Shown one piece after another: positions 56,690 to 64,000 of a stretch of 64,000 nucleotides of DNA. Source of the stretch: Bacillus tianshenii (GTDB lineage Bacteria > Bacillota > Bacilli > Bacillales > Bacillaceae_N); NCBI GenBank assembly GCA_020524525.2, contig CP129018.1, positions 3,166,115 to 3,230,114 of the forward strand, in the 5' to 3' direction. The notes under the pieces were generated by a model that did not search any database, was not told where the DNA came from, and saw only the letters and a list, made by a program, of their open reading frames with translations. The first letter of the stretch is position 1. Every line of letters starts with the position of its first letter. Both the position numbers and the translations under genes were made by a program.

Positions 56690-56974
56690 TTAGAACCACA
56701 TTACCCAGATAGAGCCTGCCACAATTGCAAAGGCCACAAAGGCTGAGAAATACATCATTCCAGATTGAATGTTCCCACTATCTGTTTCATTTACATGCAT
56801 AAACATAAACAACTGAATACTTGCTTGTACGACAGCGAGCAGCACAATAATTGTTAAGATGACCTTAATCGATAGTGATGTATAGAGTGCTACCCAAAGA
56901 GCAATTAACGTTAAGATAATAGATAGTGCAAATCCAATGACGTGCTTCCATGGGAAATGATTGTGTCCAGCCAT
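56690..56974 (-). CDS. qoxD: Cytochrome aa3 quinol oxidase subunit IV
   Basis: Small 94-aa subunit with three membrane helices: HVIGFALSIILTLIALWVAL, VILTIIVLLAVVQASIQLFM and AFVAFAIVAGSIWVMWF. The FMFMHVNE segment after helix 2 is typical of heme-copper oxidase subunit IV. It is the last gene of qoxABCD, with 1 bp between it and qoxC. Confidence 0.93.
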   Translation of the reverse strand: MAGHNHFPWKHVIGFALSIILTLIALWVALYTSLSIKVILTIIVLLAVVQASIQLFMFMHVNETDSGNIQSGMMYFSAFVAFAIVAGSIWVMWF

Positions 56975-56975
56975 G

Positions 56976-57590
56976 TTACAACACCATCCCTGTTAAATAA
57001 ACTGCAGTAAAGATAAAGATCCAAACAACATCAAGAAAGTGCCAATATAAGCTTGAAATAAATACTTTCTTCGCTGTGGCTGGATTCAAACCGCGTTGTT
57101 TCAGCTGAATTAAGATTAAGGTGATCCAGCCGATACCAAGTGATACGTGTAATCCGTGTGTTCCTAACAAAGTAAAGAAGCCTGACCAGTATGCACTCGT
57201 TCCGATTGTTGCACCCTCATGTACATAATGAATAAACTCATCAATCTCAAAATACAAGAATCCGAGCCCAAGAAGCAGTGTCATGATCATCCAAGTTACA
57301 AGGCCCTTTAAGTTATTACGACGCATTTCATGAATGGCTATCCCGCATGTAAAACTACTTGTCAAAAGTAGAAAGGTTTCAATTAGAACGCCTTTTAGTT
57401 CAAACAGTTCACCTGGAGCAGGGCCCTCGCCTGTTCGCCCCCATAATACAAGGTATGAACCAAACAGCGTCGCAAATAAGGCTACTTCTGCCCCTAAGAA
57501 AATCCAAAATCCAAGAATATTTAAACGTCCTGTTTCTGACTGATATTCCATTGGCATATCTTTATATTTATCTGGATGAGCAGTTTCCAT
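56976..57590 (-). CDS. qoxC: Cytochrome aa3 quinol oxidase subunit III
   Basis: A 204-aa subunit III with five membrane helices. Features are the N-terminal GFWIFLGAEVALFATLFGSY (conserved Glu in the lipid/proton region), LLLGLGFLYFEIDEFIHY and GTHGLHVSLGIGWI. It lacks the first two helices of seven-helix mitochondrial-type subunit III, as usual for Qox. ATG 57590 follows GGAGGGC. It lies 13 bp after qoxB. Confidence 0.95.
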   Translation of the reverse strand: METAHPDKYKDMPMEYQSETGRLNILGFWIFLGAEVALFATLFGSYLVLWGRTGEGPAPGELFELKGVLIETFLLLTSSFTCGIAIHEMRRNNLKGLVTWMIMTLLLGLGFLYFEIDEFIHYVHEGATIGTSAYWSGFFTLLGTHGLHVSLGIGWITLILIQLKQRGLNPATAKKVFISSLYWHFLDVVWIFIFTAVYLTGMVL

Positions 57591-57603
57591 GTTCAGCCCT
57601 CCT

Positions 57604-59547
57604 TTACGCTTTTACAGCCTTTTCTGTTTTCTCTACTTCATCAACACTGATATGATAACCCTCATCATAATCGAAAGAACGCATTATCATTGTAATTAGA
57701 ACGCCGATTGCTCCGAGGATTCCGACTGTATACCAACTAAAGACAAGCCCAAAACCGCTAATAAAGAAAAAGATCGACATCACAAAAGGCCTTCCCGAAT
57801 TGCTAGGCATATGAATCTCTTCATATTTTTTCGGATTCATAAATGCTTCTGCTTCGCCGTTCTGCTTCATTTTCCAGAAAGCATCTAGACTAGTTACAGT
57901 TGGGATTTTCGCAAAGTTATAATGTGGAATCGGCGTATGTGTTGCCCATTCAAGTGTACGACCATCCCATGCATCACCAGTTGTTTCACGCTTCGCGTAA
58001 CGTGCGCTCCAATAAATGTTATAGACAAGGATTAAGAAACCAAGTCCCATACCAAATGCTCCTACTGTTGCAGTCGCATTCATCGTAAACCAGCCGCTAT
58101 CTGCCGCATATGTGTAAACCCGACGCGGCATACCATCTAACCCAAGGAAATACATCGGGAAGAAACAAACGTTAAAGCTGATTGTGAAAATCCAGAATGC
58201 CCACTTTCCTAGGCGTTCATTTAATTTATGATTAAACATTTTCGGATACCAAAATACTAAACCTGCAAAACAAGCAAATACGGTACCAGCAATTAACACA
58301 TAATGAAAGTGTGAAACTAAGAAATACGTATTGTGATACTGATAGTCCGCTGCTGCCATTGCAAGCATTACACCAGTTACGCCTCCGATTGTAAAGTTCG
58401 GAATAAATGCTAATGCCCAAAGCATCGGTGTAGTAAATTTAATTTTTCCTTTGTATAACGTAAAGAGCCAGTTAAAGATTTTGACCCCTGTTGGTATTGC
58501 AATTGCCATCGTTGTAATCGAGAAAACTGAATTCTCTGCCGCACCAGCACCCATCGTAAAGAAGTGATGGACCCAAACGACATAACTTAACCCTGCAATT
58601 CCGACCATTGAAAAGACCATTGCTTTGTAACCGAAAAGGTTCTTGCGGGCAAATGTACTAATAATTTCAGAAAAGATACCGAAAGCTGGCAATATAACAA
58701 TGTATACTTCAGGGTGCCCCCAAATCCAAAAGAGGTTTGCCCAAAGCATTGGCATTCCCTCCCCTGCAAGGGTAAAGAAATGTGAACCAAACAAACGGTC
58801 AAGTGTCATCATCGCTAAAGCAACTGTTAACACAGGAAACGCGAAGACGATAATAACGGATGTAATCAGCGTAGACCACGTAAAGATCGGCATCCGCATC
58901 AATGACATGCCTGGTGCACGCATTTTAAAAATTGTTGTTAAGAAATTAATTCCCGTTAAGAGCGTACCAATACCTGAAATCTGTAAGCCTAGTAAATAAT
59001 AGTTCTGGCCCGGCCCTGGGCTTAACTCATTACCTGCAAGCGGCATATAACTTGACCATCCCGCTTGTGGCGATCCACCAATTACGAATGAGATATTAAA
59101 AAGCATCGCTCCAATGAAGAATGTCCAGAAACTAACAGCATTTAAATATGGAAATGCAACATCCCGTGCCCCAATTTGCAGCGGCACAACAACGTTCATA
59201 AGCCCAATTAAGAAAGGCATTGCCATGAAGATAATCATGATTGTACCGTGCGTTGTGAAAATTTCATTATAGTGACTCGCTTCTAAGAACTTTACCCCTG
59301 GCATTGCAAGCTGTGTGCGCATCATTAATGCATCTACACCGCCGCGGAATAGCATTAATAAAGAAGCGATAATATACATAATTCCAATTTTCTTATGATC
59401 AACTGTTGTTAACCATTCGCTCCAAAGCCATTTCCACTTCTTAAAATAAGTAAGGACAAAGATAACCCCAATCATTGTCAACGCTATTGATACATCTGCT
59501 GCGTAGATAATGGGTTCGCCCGTGACAAAAAACTCATCGAGCCTCAT
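57604..59547 (-). CDS. qoxB: Cytochrome aa3 quinol oxidase subunit I
   Basis: Catalytic subunit with low-spin heme and the heme-copper centre. The 647-aa product has about 14-15 membrane helices. Ligand motifs are [12 protein letters not shown] (heme a His), [15 protein letters not shown] (Cu-B His and cross-linked Tyr), [10 protein letters not shown] (two Cu-B His) and [11 protein letters not shown] (heme His pair). The K- and D-channel style residues identify an A-type oxidase. It requires heme A, whose synthesis genes are not in this window. ATG 59547 follows GGAGGCGA. Confidence 0.96.
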   Translation of the reverse strand: MRLDEFFVTGEPIIYAADVSIALTMIGVIFVLTYFKKWKWLWSEWLTTVDHKKIGIMYIIASLLMLFRGGVDALMMRTQLAMPGVKFLEASHYNEIFTTHGTIMIIFMAMPFLIGLMNVVVPLQIGARDVAFPYLNAVSFWTFFIGAMLFNISFVIGGSPQAGWSSYMPLAGNELSPGPGQNYYLLGLQISGIGTLLTGINFLTTIFKMRAPGMSLMRMPIFTWSTLITSVIIVFAFPVLTVALAMMTLDRLFGSHFFTLAGEGMPMLWANLFWIWGHPEVYIVILPAFGIFSEIISTFARKNLFGYKAMVFSMVGIAGLSYVVWVHHFFTMGAGAAENSVFSITTMAIAIPTGVKIFNWLFTLYKGKIKFTTPMLWALAFIPNFTIGGVTGVMLAMAAADYQYHNTYFLVSHFHYVLIAGTVFACFAGLVFWYPKMFNHKLNERLGKWAFWIFTISFNVCFFPMYFLGLDGMPRRVYTYAADSGWFTMNATATVGAFGMGLGFLILVYNIYWSARYAKRETTGDAWDGRTLEWATHTPIPHYNFAKIPTVTSLDAFWKMKQNGEAEAFMNPKKYEEIHMPSNSGRPFVMSIFFFISGFGLVFSWYTVGILGAIGVLITMIMRSFDYDEGYHISVDEVEKTEKAVKA

Positions 59548-59565
59548 TGCTTTCGCCTCCTGATG

Positions 59566-60453
59566 TTAATGGGATTCCTTCGCTTCGCCATTATTGTGCT
59601 CTTTACGAACTTTTATCGCATAATCAGCTTCTTTGGCGTGATCTACCCATTTCGAATGTGTTGATGAAAATGTCATGTTGTCTGTGTTACCTTTTAGCAT
59701 CAGTTGATCATATTGATCTTTCGTCAACTTAGGCGCTGTTTGCTGAACTTTTTGCACCCAACTTTCAAAGTCTTTCTCTTTCTGGGCATATACTTTGAAA
59801 CGCTGTTCTGCAAAGCCTTCCCCTGTATAGTTAGCGTTTCGTCCTTTGTACACTCCAGGCTCATCTGCTTGTAAATAAAGTTTCGTTTGCATACCTGCCA
59901 TGTTATATTTCTGACCACCTAATGAAGGGATCCAAAGTGCTGCCATCGAATCGGCTGATGTTAACTTAAACAGTACAGGTCTATCTTCAGGAATGTGCAA
60001 GTAATTGACTGTTTCAATATTCTGCTCTGGATAAGTAAAAATCCATTTCCAATCCACAGAAGTCGCTTCAATAACCAAAGGCTCTTTGTGAGCTGTTGCT
60101 TTTGGTGCTTCTTCTAATGCATAGATCGTTTTTACTGTCGGTACTGAAAGCGCAATAACAATTAAAATAGGAATAGCTGTCCAAACAATCTCCAACACTT
60201 TACTTCCTTCTTGCTCTACAGTTTCTCGATCTTTGTCACCAGGTCGTTCACGATATTTAACAATAAAAATAGTAAAGAGAACAAAGACGACACCGACGAT
60301 AAATAGCATGAACCAAATTGACAGCATGATTAAGTCTCTTTGGGCGGCGCCAACAGGTCCCTTTGGGTCAAGGACTGTCAATTGACTACAACCGCTTAAT
60401 GCTAAAACTACCGCCATCGTGCTTAAAGCTAACATTTTCCTTAACGCATTCAT
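59566..60453 (-). CDS. qoxA: Cytochrome aa3 quinol oxidase subunit II
   Basis: A 295-aa lipoprotein subunit II. Signal with lipobox VVLALSGCSQ, two membrane helices (about 38-60 and 80-100), then a cupredoxin domain (SVDWKWIFTYPEQNIETVN in part, ADSMAALWIPSLGGQKYNMAGM). The Cys-x3-Cys copper-A ligands of cytochrome c oxidases are absent, which marks it as a quinol oxidase. AAAGGTGG supports ATG 60453. It is the first gene of qoxABCD. Confidence 0.95.
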   Translation of the reverse strand: MNALRKMLALSTMAVVLALSGCSQLTVLDPKGPVGAAQRDLIMLSIWFMLFIVGVVFVLFTIFIVKYRERPGDKDRETVEQEGSKVLEIVWTAIPILIVIALSVPTVKTIYALEEAPKATAHKEPLVIEATSVDWKWIFTYPEQNIETVNYLHIPEDRPVLFKLTSADSMAALWIPSLGGQKYNMAGMQTKLYLQADEPGVYKGRNANYTGEGFAEQRFKVYAQKEKDFESWVQKVQQTAPKLTKDQYDQLMLKGNTDNMTFSSTHSKWVDHAKEADYAIKVRKEHNNGEAKESH

Positions 60454-60585
60454 GATGTCGGCCACCTTTCTTTTATCACTTTGACAACATATCTATGGTA
60501 ATAACCTCTTGAAAAAATAGCCACTTGCAATACCATTACCCCTCGCAATGTATTACAAACGCGGTCTCTTTCATTATCGTAGCAA

Positions 60586-60640
60586 AACAAAAAAAGGGAT
60601 GCTTGAGCATGTGAAAAGTGACACAAAATGCTCAAGCATT
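60586..60640 (-). terminator. Terminator of the acyltransferase gene
   Basis: ATGCTTGAGCAT / ATGCTCAAGCAT, a perfect 12-bp stem with a 17-nt loop, followed on the minus strand by CCCTTTTTTTG. It lies about 100 nt after the stop. Confidence 0.8.
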
Positions 60641-60736
60641 ATTCACATTTCCGACAAAACTTTATCAACGTTTATTCATCATTTTGTTAGTGATTTTCTT
60701 TTAAGGAATTTAAGTTCCATTCCTGTCAATTGCTTT

Positions 60737-61747
60737 CTACCTTTGTCCGATTTCAGTGCGACTGGATAAAAGGTGACGAAGCTTCGTTGTCTTAAACTCG
60801 ATAATCGGCTGTGTAACGATATAAACAACGCGACTGGATAGCAAGAACGTAAGTCCAAGCGCTACAAGTGAAAGTAGTACAAAATCTTGCCAATTATTTA
60901 AGTCAAACACATTTGCATTTCGGACATATTGAATAATAAATCCATGCAGCAAATATACATACAGCGTTCTTCCACCTAAATCTGTGAAGAAATATTGCTT
61001 AGAAGGAACAAGCGATAAGAAACTAAACGTGATGATAAATGTTCCAATATACCATAATGAACGATATAATCCTCCAAGCGCTCCTACATTCAATACTTCA
61101 TAAGATTTCGAACCTAACAGCCAATCCGAATTGAATTCTGGTATGAAGTAAAATACTAAAAAGCCTATCGAAATAACGGAGATCGCTCCAATTCGAACTC
61201 GAATATTCTGCAGCCATTTAAAATGTTCATGTTTCATATAGAAACCTGCAAGGAAAATAGGTAAAAACACAAATGTACGAGACAAACTTAAATAGTTTCC
61301 AACAAAACTGATATAACCTACTAGCACACCAAGCACTAATGTTACCGGCAAGGTCCACTTCCAATCGAATTTCGTTACAACGTACAGTAGAAGGTTCCAG
61401 AAAAATAAGCTTAGCAAGAACCACAACGACCATTGCGGATCGAAAGGGTCAACAACAAAGGAATCCTTCTTATGAATAAATACATAGTAGATCGCGTAAA
61501 TTGCTTGGAACATAAAATACGGAATGACAAGCTTCTTAGCGATTTTCCCGACATACCCTTTCTTACGGAACCCTTTCGCAAAATAACCTGATATTAGAAT
61601 AAAAGCAGGCATATGAAACGTATAAATTAACCAATAAAAAGTGGAACCAATATGACTCTTATCAGTAAATGGTGTTAATAAATGACCAAACACAACTAAC
61701 AATATGAGCAGAAACCTTGCATTATCGTAATAGGCTTCGCGTTGCAT
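60737..61747 (-). CDS. Membrane acyltransferase (acyltransferase 3 family)
   Basis: A 336-aa protein with about ten membrane segments. It begins MQREAYYDNARFLLILLVVFGH (in part), where the His-containing VVFGHLLTPF loop and the FHMPAFILISGYFAKGF motif are typical of the family that O-acetylates surface glycans (YfiQ/IcaC-like). The target polymer is not evident, as no glycan biosynthesis genes are adjacent. ATG 61747 with AAGGG 8 nt upstream is preferred over GTG 61756. It is monocistronic. Confidence 0.86.
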   Translation of the reverse strand: MQREAYYDNARFLLILLVVFGHLLTPFTDKSHIGSTFYWLIYTFHMPAFILISGYFAKGFRKKGYVGKIAKKLVIPYFMFQAIYAIYYVFIHKKDSFVVDPFDPQWSLWFLLSLFFWNLLLYVVTKFDWKWTLPVTLVLGVLVGYISFVGNYLSLSRTFVFLPIFLAGFYMKHEHFKWLQNIRVRIGAISVISIGFLVFYFIPEFNSDWLLGSKSYEVLNVGALGGLYRSLWYIGTFIITFSFLSLVPSKQYFFTDLGGRTLYVYLLHGFIIQYVRNANVFDLNNWQDFVLLSLVALGLTFLLSSRVVYIVTQPIIEFKTTKLRHLLSSRTEIGQR

Positions 61748-62217
61748 ATACCTCACCCTTTTTTATAATTTAGTAATGTTAGAGATTTGAATTTTAATAA
61801 AGCATTCGATTATATAACCTTTTTCTATAGGTTTTAAACAAATGTAATTATATGTTAAACAACCTAATTTTCTAGAAATAAAGCGTTTCTCCTCCTATTC
61901 ACACTACTTTTCACACTAAAAAAGCCCCTTTCAGCCATAGCGTAAAAGGCGCTTCTGATTAATTAATAATAGCAGGAATGGAAGGTTTACTCACTAATTA
62001 TTCCAAACCCAACACTCATTACGATTCCAATCAGAACGAATGAATATTTATAAGATTAAGCCTTTGAGATCCCCTTGAAAAATGAATAATTATCAACTAT
62101 ATTGATATAGTGCAAATAATGCTTTGTGCATACAACATTCATTTAAATACATGTCACGAAGCAAAATTCAAATTATTTCAATATATTAAATGCGTAATTA
62201 ATAAAGGAGCATTCAAC
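61748..62217. other. Gene-free region with an orphan terminator-like hairpin
   Basis: On the minus strand AAGCGCCTTTT / AAAGGGGCTT followed by TTTTTTAGTG (61917-61955) looks like a terminator, yet no minus-strand gene lies immediately upstream of it. A short frame just before it encodes a hydrophobic peptide (SFVLIGIVMSVGFGIISE) without a usable start. It may be the remains of a small gene or the end of an untranslated RNA. The rest holds the promoter of the YjiH gene. Confidence 0.4.
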
Positions 62218-63564
62218 ATGAATACAGAACGTCCACAGCTTAAGAGCTTTCTCATGTTTCTTATTCCTTCTCTAATAGGGATTTTCCTGTTTATGACCCC
62301 TATTCAATATAAGGACCAGATTACGATTCCAATTGCAATTTTCTCTAATTTCTTGCAAGACCTATTAGCGGGCTACTTACCGCTAATTATGACAGGTATC
62401 ATATCACTTACCTTTCTTATTACACTGGCAGCAAAAATCATTCCATCTAAAACAGGCAAACCAAACTTCTACCGAAATCTATTTGATGTTCATCCAATTT
62501 GGGTTATCATTCGTGGGCTTGGAATGGTCTTTGCTGTAATGACCCTGCTGGAAAAAGGACCTGAGGCTGTTACATCAGGTAATACAGGAGGACTTCTTCT
62601 AAATGACTTGTTACCGGTTTTATTTGCAGTGTTCTTATTTGCCGGTATGTTTCTACCGTTGCTTTTGAATTTTGGTTTACTCGAATTATGCGGGGCGCTT
62701 CTCACAAGGATTATGCGGCCTATTTTCACTCTTCCAGGACGTTCTTCTATTGACTGTATGGCTTCTTGGATGGGTGACGGTACAATTGGTGTACTACTAA
62801 CGAGCAAACAATATGAGGAAGGATATTATACGAAGCGTGAGGCTGCAGTTATTGGGACAACCTTTTCTGTTGTCTCTATCACCTTCAGTCTTGTTGTTCT
62901 TTCTCAAGTCGGTCTTGAAGACTACTTTGTTCCTTATTACTTAACAATTCTTGCGGCTGGATTTGTAGCAGCCCTCATTTGTCCGCGTATCCCACCGCTT
63001 TCAAAGAAAACTGATACATTTTACAATAAAGAACAAAAAGGAAGCGATGAAGCAATCCCTAAAGGCTACTCACCCATGCGCTGGGGCTTACTGCAAGCTT
63101 CAAAGAAAGCTGAAAAAAACAAGAGCTTGAAAGGCTTCCTACTTGATGGTGTGAAGAATATTCTTGATATGTGGATGGGCGTTGCCCCAATTGTTATGGC
63201 ACTTGGTACATTAGCGCTCATTATCGCTGAATATACACCTGTATTCGAATGGCTCGGTATGCCATTTATTCCATTCCTTCAGCTACTGCAAGTGCCAGAA
63301 GCTGCTGAGGCTTCGAAAACCTTAGTTGTCGGCTTTGCAGATATGTTCCTGCCATCCGTAATTGCAACTGGCATTGAAAGTGACATCACACGCTTCATTG
63401 TGGCTTGTGTATCTGTAACCCAGTTAATTTACATGTCAGAAGTCGGTGGTTTATTGCTAGGTTCAAAGATCCCGATTTCTATTAAGGAGCTATTTATTAT
63501 CTTTATTGAACGCACAATTATTACCCTCCCTGTTATTACACTTTGTGCGCACATTATTTTTTAA
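62218..63564 (+). CDS. YjiH family membrane protein (nucleoside-recognition domain)
   Basis: A 448-aa polytopic protein with about ten to eleven membrane segments and the gate/nucleoside-recognition domain pattern: GRSSIDCMASWMGDGTIGVL, YYTKREAAVIGTTFSVVSI (in parts), MWMGVAPIVMALGTLALII and FADMFLPSVIA. It is likely a transporter, but no substrate is proven. ATG 62218 is fixed by AAAGGAGC. The neighbouring sigma-54-type activator gene converges on it. I found no -24/-12 promoter upstream. Confidence 0.88.
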   Translation: MNTERPQLKSFLMFLIPSLIGIFLFMTPIQYKDQITIPIAIFSNFLQDLLAGYLPLIMTGIISLTFLITLAAKIIPSKTGKPNFYRNLFDVHPIWVIIRGLGMVFAVMTLLEKGPEAVTSGNTGGLLLNDLLPVLFAVFLFAGMFLPLLLNFGLLELCGALLTRIMRPIFTLPGRSSIDCMASWMGDGTIGVLLTSKQYEEGYYTKREAAVIGTTFSVVSITFSLVVLSQVGLEDYFVPYYLTILAAGFVAALICPRIPPLSKKTDTFYNKEQKGSDEAIPKGYSPMRWGLLQASKKAEKNKSLKGFLLDGVKNILDMWMGVAPIVMALGTLALIIAEYTPVFEWLGMPFIPFLQLLQVPEAAEASKTLVVGFADMFLPSVIATGIESDITRFIVACVSVTQLIYMSEVGGLLLGSKIPISIKELFIIFIERTIITLPVITLCAHIIF

Positions 63565-63567
63565 TGA

Positions 63568-63604
63568 TAAGAAAGCCTGTCACATGATGTGGCAGGCTTT
63601 TATA
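63568..63604. terminator. Bidirectional terminator after the YjiH gene
   Basis: AAAGCCTGTCAC / GTGGCAGGCTTT (one mismatch) with a 5-nt loop and T-runs on both sides. Confidence 0.85.
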
Positions 63605-64000
63605 AATGATATTCTTTCATTTTTCGATACAATGTATTTCTCCCTACTCCAAGTATTCGTGCGGCATGTGAGACATTTCCTTCTGTTGTATGTAGGGCAT
63701 TTTCAATTGCGGACTTTTCAGCTTGCTTTAAGGTAAGCGGTGCTTGCTTTGGTGGCTCATTGCTTTCAAAGTGTAAATGCTCAGCATCGACAACCTTTTC
63801 TTCTGCATGAAATAATGCCTGGACCATCATACTTCGTAATTCACGAATGTTGCCCGGCCAGTGATACTCCTGTATTTTTTGGGCAGCCTTTTCTGTTAGA
63901 GAAGCACCATGATACTCCTTATTGAGAAAGTACTGTGCAAGCTCTCCTACATCTGTTCGTTCACGCAAAGACGGTAATGAGAGTGTAATTTCTTTCAAGC
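63600..64000 (-). CDS. Sigma-54-dependent transcriptional activator, N-terminal part outside window
   Basis: C-terminal 133 residues of a bacterial enhancer-binding protein. Visible are the arginine-finger segment LSLPSLRERTDVGELAQYFL, the sensor II motif WPGNIRELRSMM and a Fis-type helix-turn-helix (LKQAEKSAIENALHTTEGNVSHAARILGVG in parts, ending RNTLYRKMKEYHL). The frame continues past base 64000, so sensor and Walker motifs are not visible. It could be of the AcoR, BkdR or RocR type. Its target cannot be told from this piece. Confidence 0.88.
   Translation of the reverse strand, partial: LKEITLSLPSLRERTDVGELAQYFLNKEYHGASLTEKAAQKIQEYHWPGNIRELRSMMVQALFHAEEKVVDAEHLHFESNEPPKQAPLTLKQAEKSAIENALHTTEGNVSHAARILGVGRNTLYRKMKEYHL

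Noticed and set aside
62000-62217. Sigma-54 (-24/-12) promoter for the YjiH gene
   Set aside because: No GG-N10-GC pair at the required spacing was found upstream of the gene.

Overview
This window looks like a chromosomal core segment of a member of the Bacillaceae, a spore-forming, low-GC Gram-positive bacterium. The evidence is near-complete synteny with the Bacillus subtilis ywlG-to-qox arc, sporulation and germination genes (spoIIR, spo0F, rsfA, pbpG-like, cwlJ, gerQ), an rpoE delta subunit, and AGGAGG-type ribosome binding sites. I see no rRNA, tRNA, CRISPR array, insertion sequence or prophage. Most genes lie on the minus strand.

Layout. 1-6.0 kb: ywlG(partial)-rpiB-ywlE-mntP-ywlC-spoIIR-prmC-prfA (sugar-phosphate isomerase, protein-arginine phosphatase, Mn export, t6A synthesis, sporulation signalling, translation termination). 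A cluster of DnaA boxes lies over the start of ywlC. 6.1-6.3 kb: a GC-rich foldable repeat element beside the prfA promoter. 6.3-14.4 kb: a lipoprotein, tdk, rpmE, rho, glpX, murA2, tal, fbaA, spo0F. 14.7-17.7 kb: ywjG (plus strand), pyrG, rpoE. 18.2-28.9 kb: a fatty/branched-chain acyl-CoA catabolism cluster, fadF-mmgA-mmgB-acdA-acd-tetR-icmF, with three matching FadR-type operators. 29.3-31.4 kb: clsB and uvsE on the plus strand. 31.4-36.3 kb: a hydrolase, argS, ywiB, speB, speE. 36.6-48.0 kb: a class A PBP, ywhD, a 4-oxalocrotonate tautomerase homologue, ywgA, ywfO, a DUF1450 protein, rsfA, lipL, pta, hemQ, cwlJ-gerQ, ywdK, ywdI. 48-56.6 kb is more variable: an EamA transporter, a TRAP dicarboxylate-type system (dctPMQ), an OsmC-family gene with a probable frameshift, an arylamine N-acetyltransferase, a 51-aa membrane protein, an Eis-like acetyltransferase, a DUF4397 surface protein and a CcpA-controlled small membrane protein. 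56.7-60.5 kb: the qoxABCD aa3 quinol oxidase. 60.7-64 kb: a membrane acyltransferase, a YjiH-family membrane protein and the C-terminal part of a sigma-54-type activator cut by the window end.

How it works together. The acyl-CoA cluster can take straight-chain acyl-CoA through dehydrogenation, 3-hydroxyacyl-CoA oxidation and thiolysis. IcmF interconverts isobutyryl-CoA and butyryl-CoA so that branched skeletons can enter the same route. FadF carries electrons to the membrane quinone pool, which the Qox oxidase at the far end can reoxidise. The central-metabolism genes (fbaA, glpX, tal, rpiB, pta) and the housekeeping information genes are ordinary. I found no undescribed multi-gene system. 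The most interesting signals are regulatory DNA (DnaA-box cluster, FadR-like operators, an excellent cre site, sigma-F promoters), the foldable repeat, and two probable start or frame anomalies (dctP, osmC).
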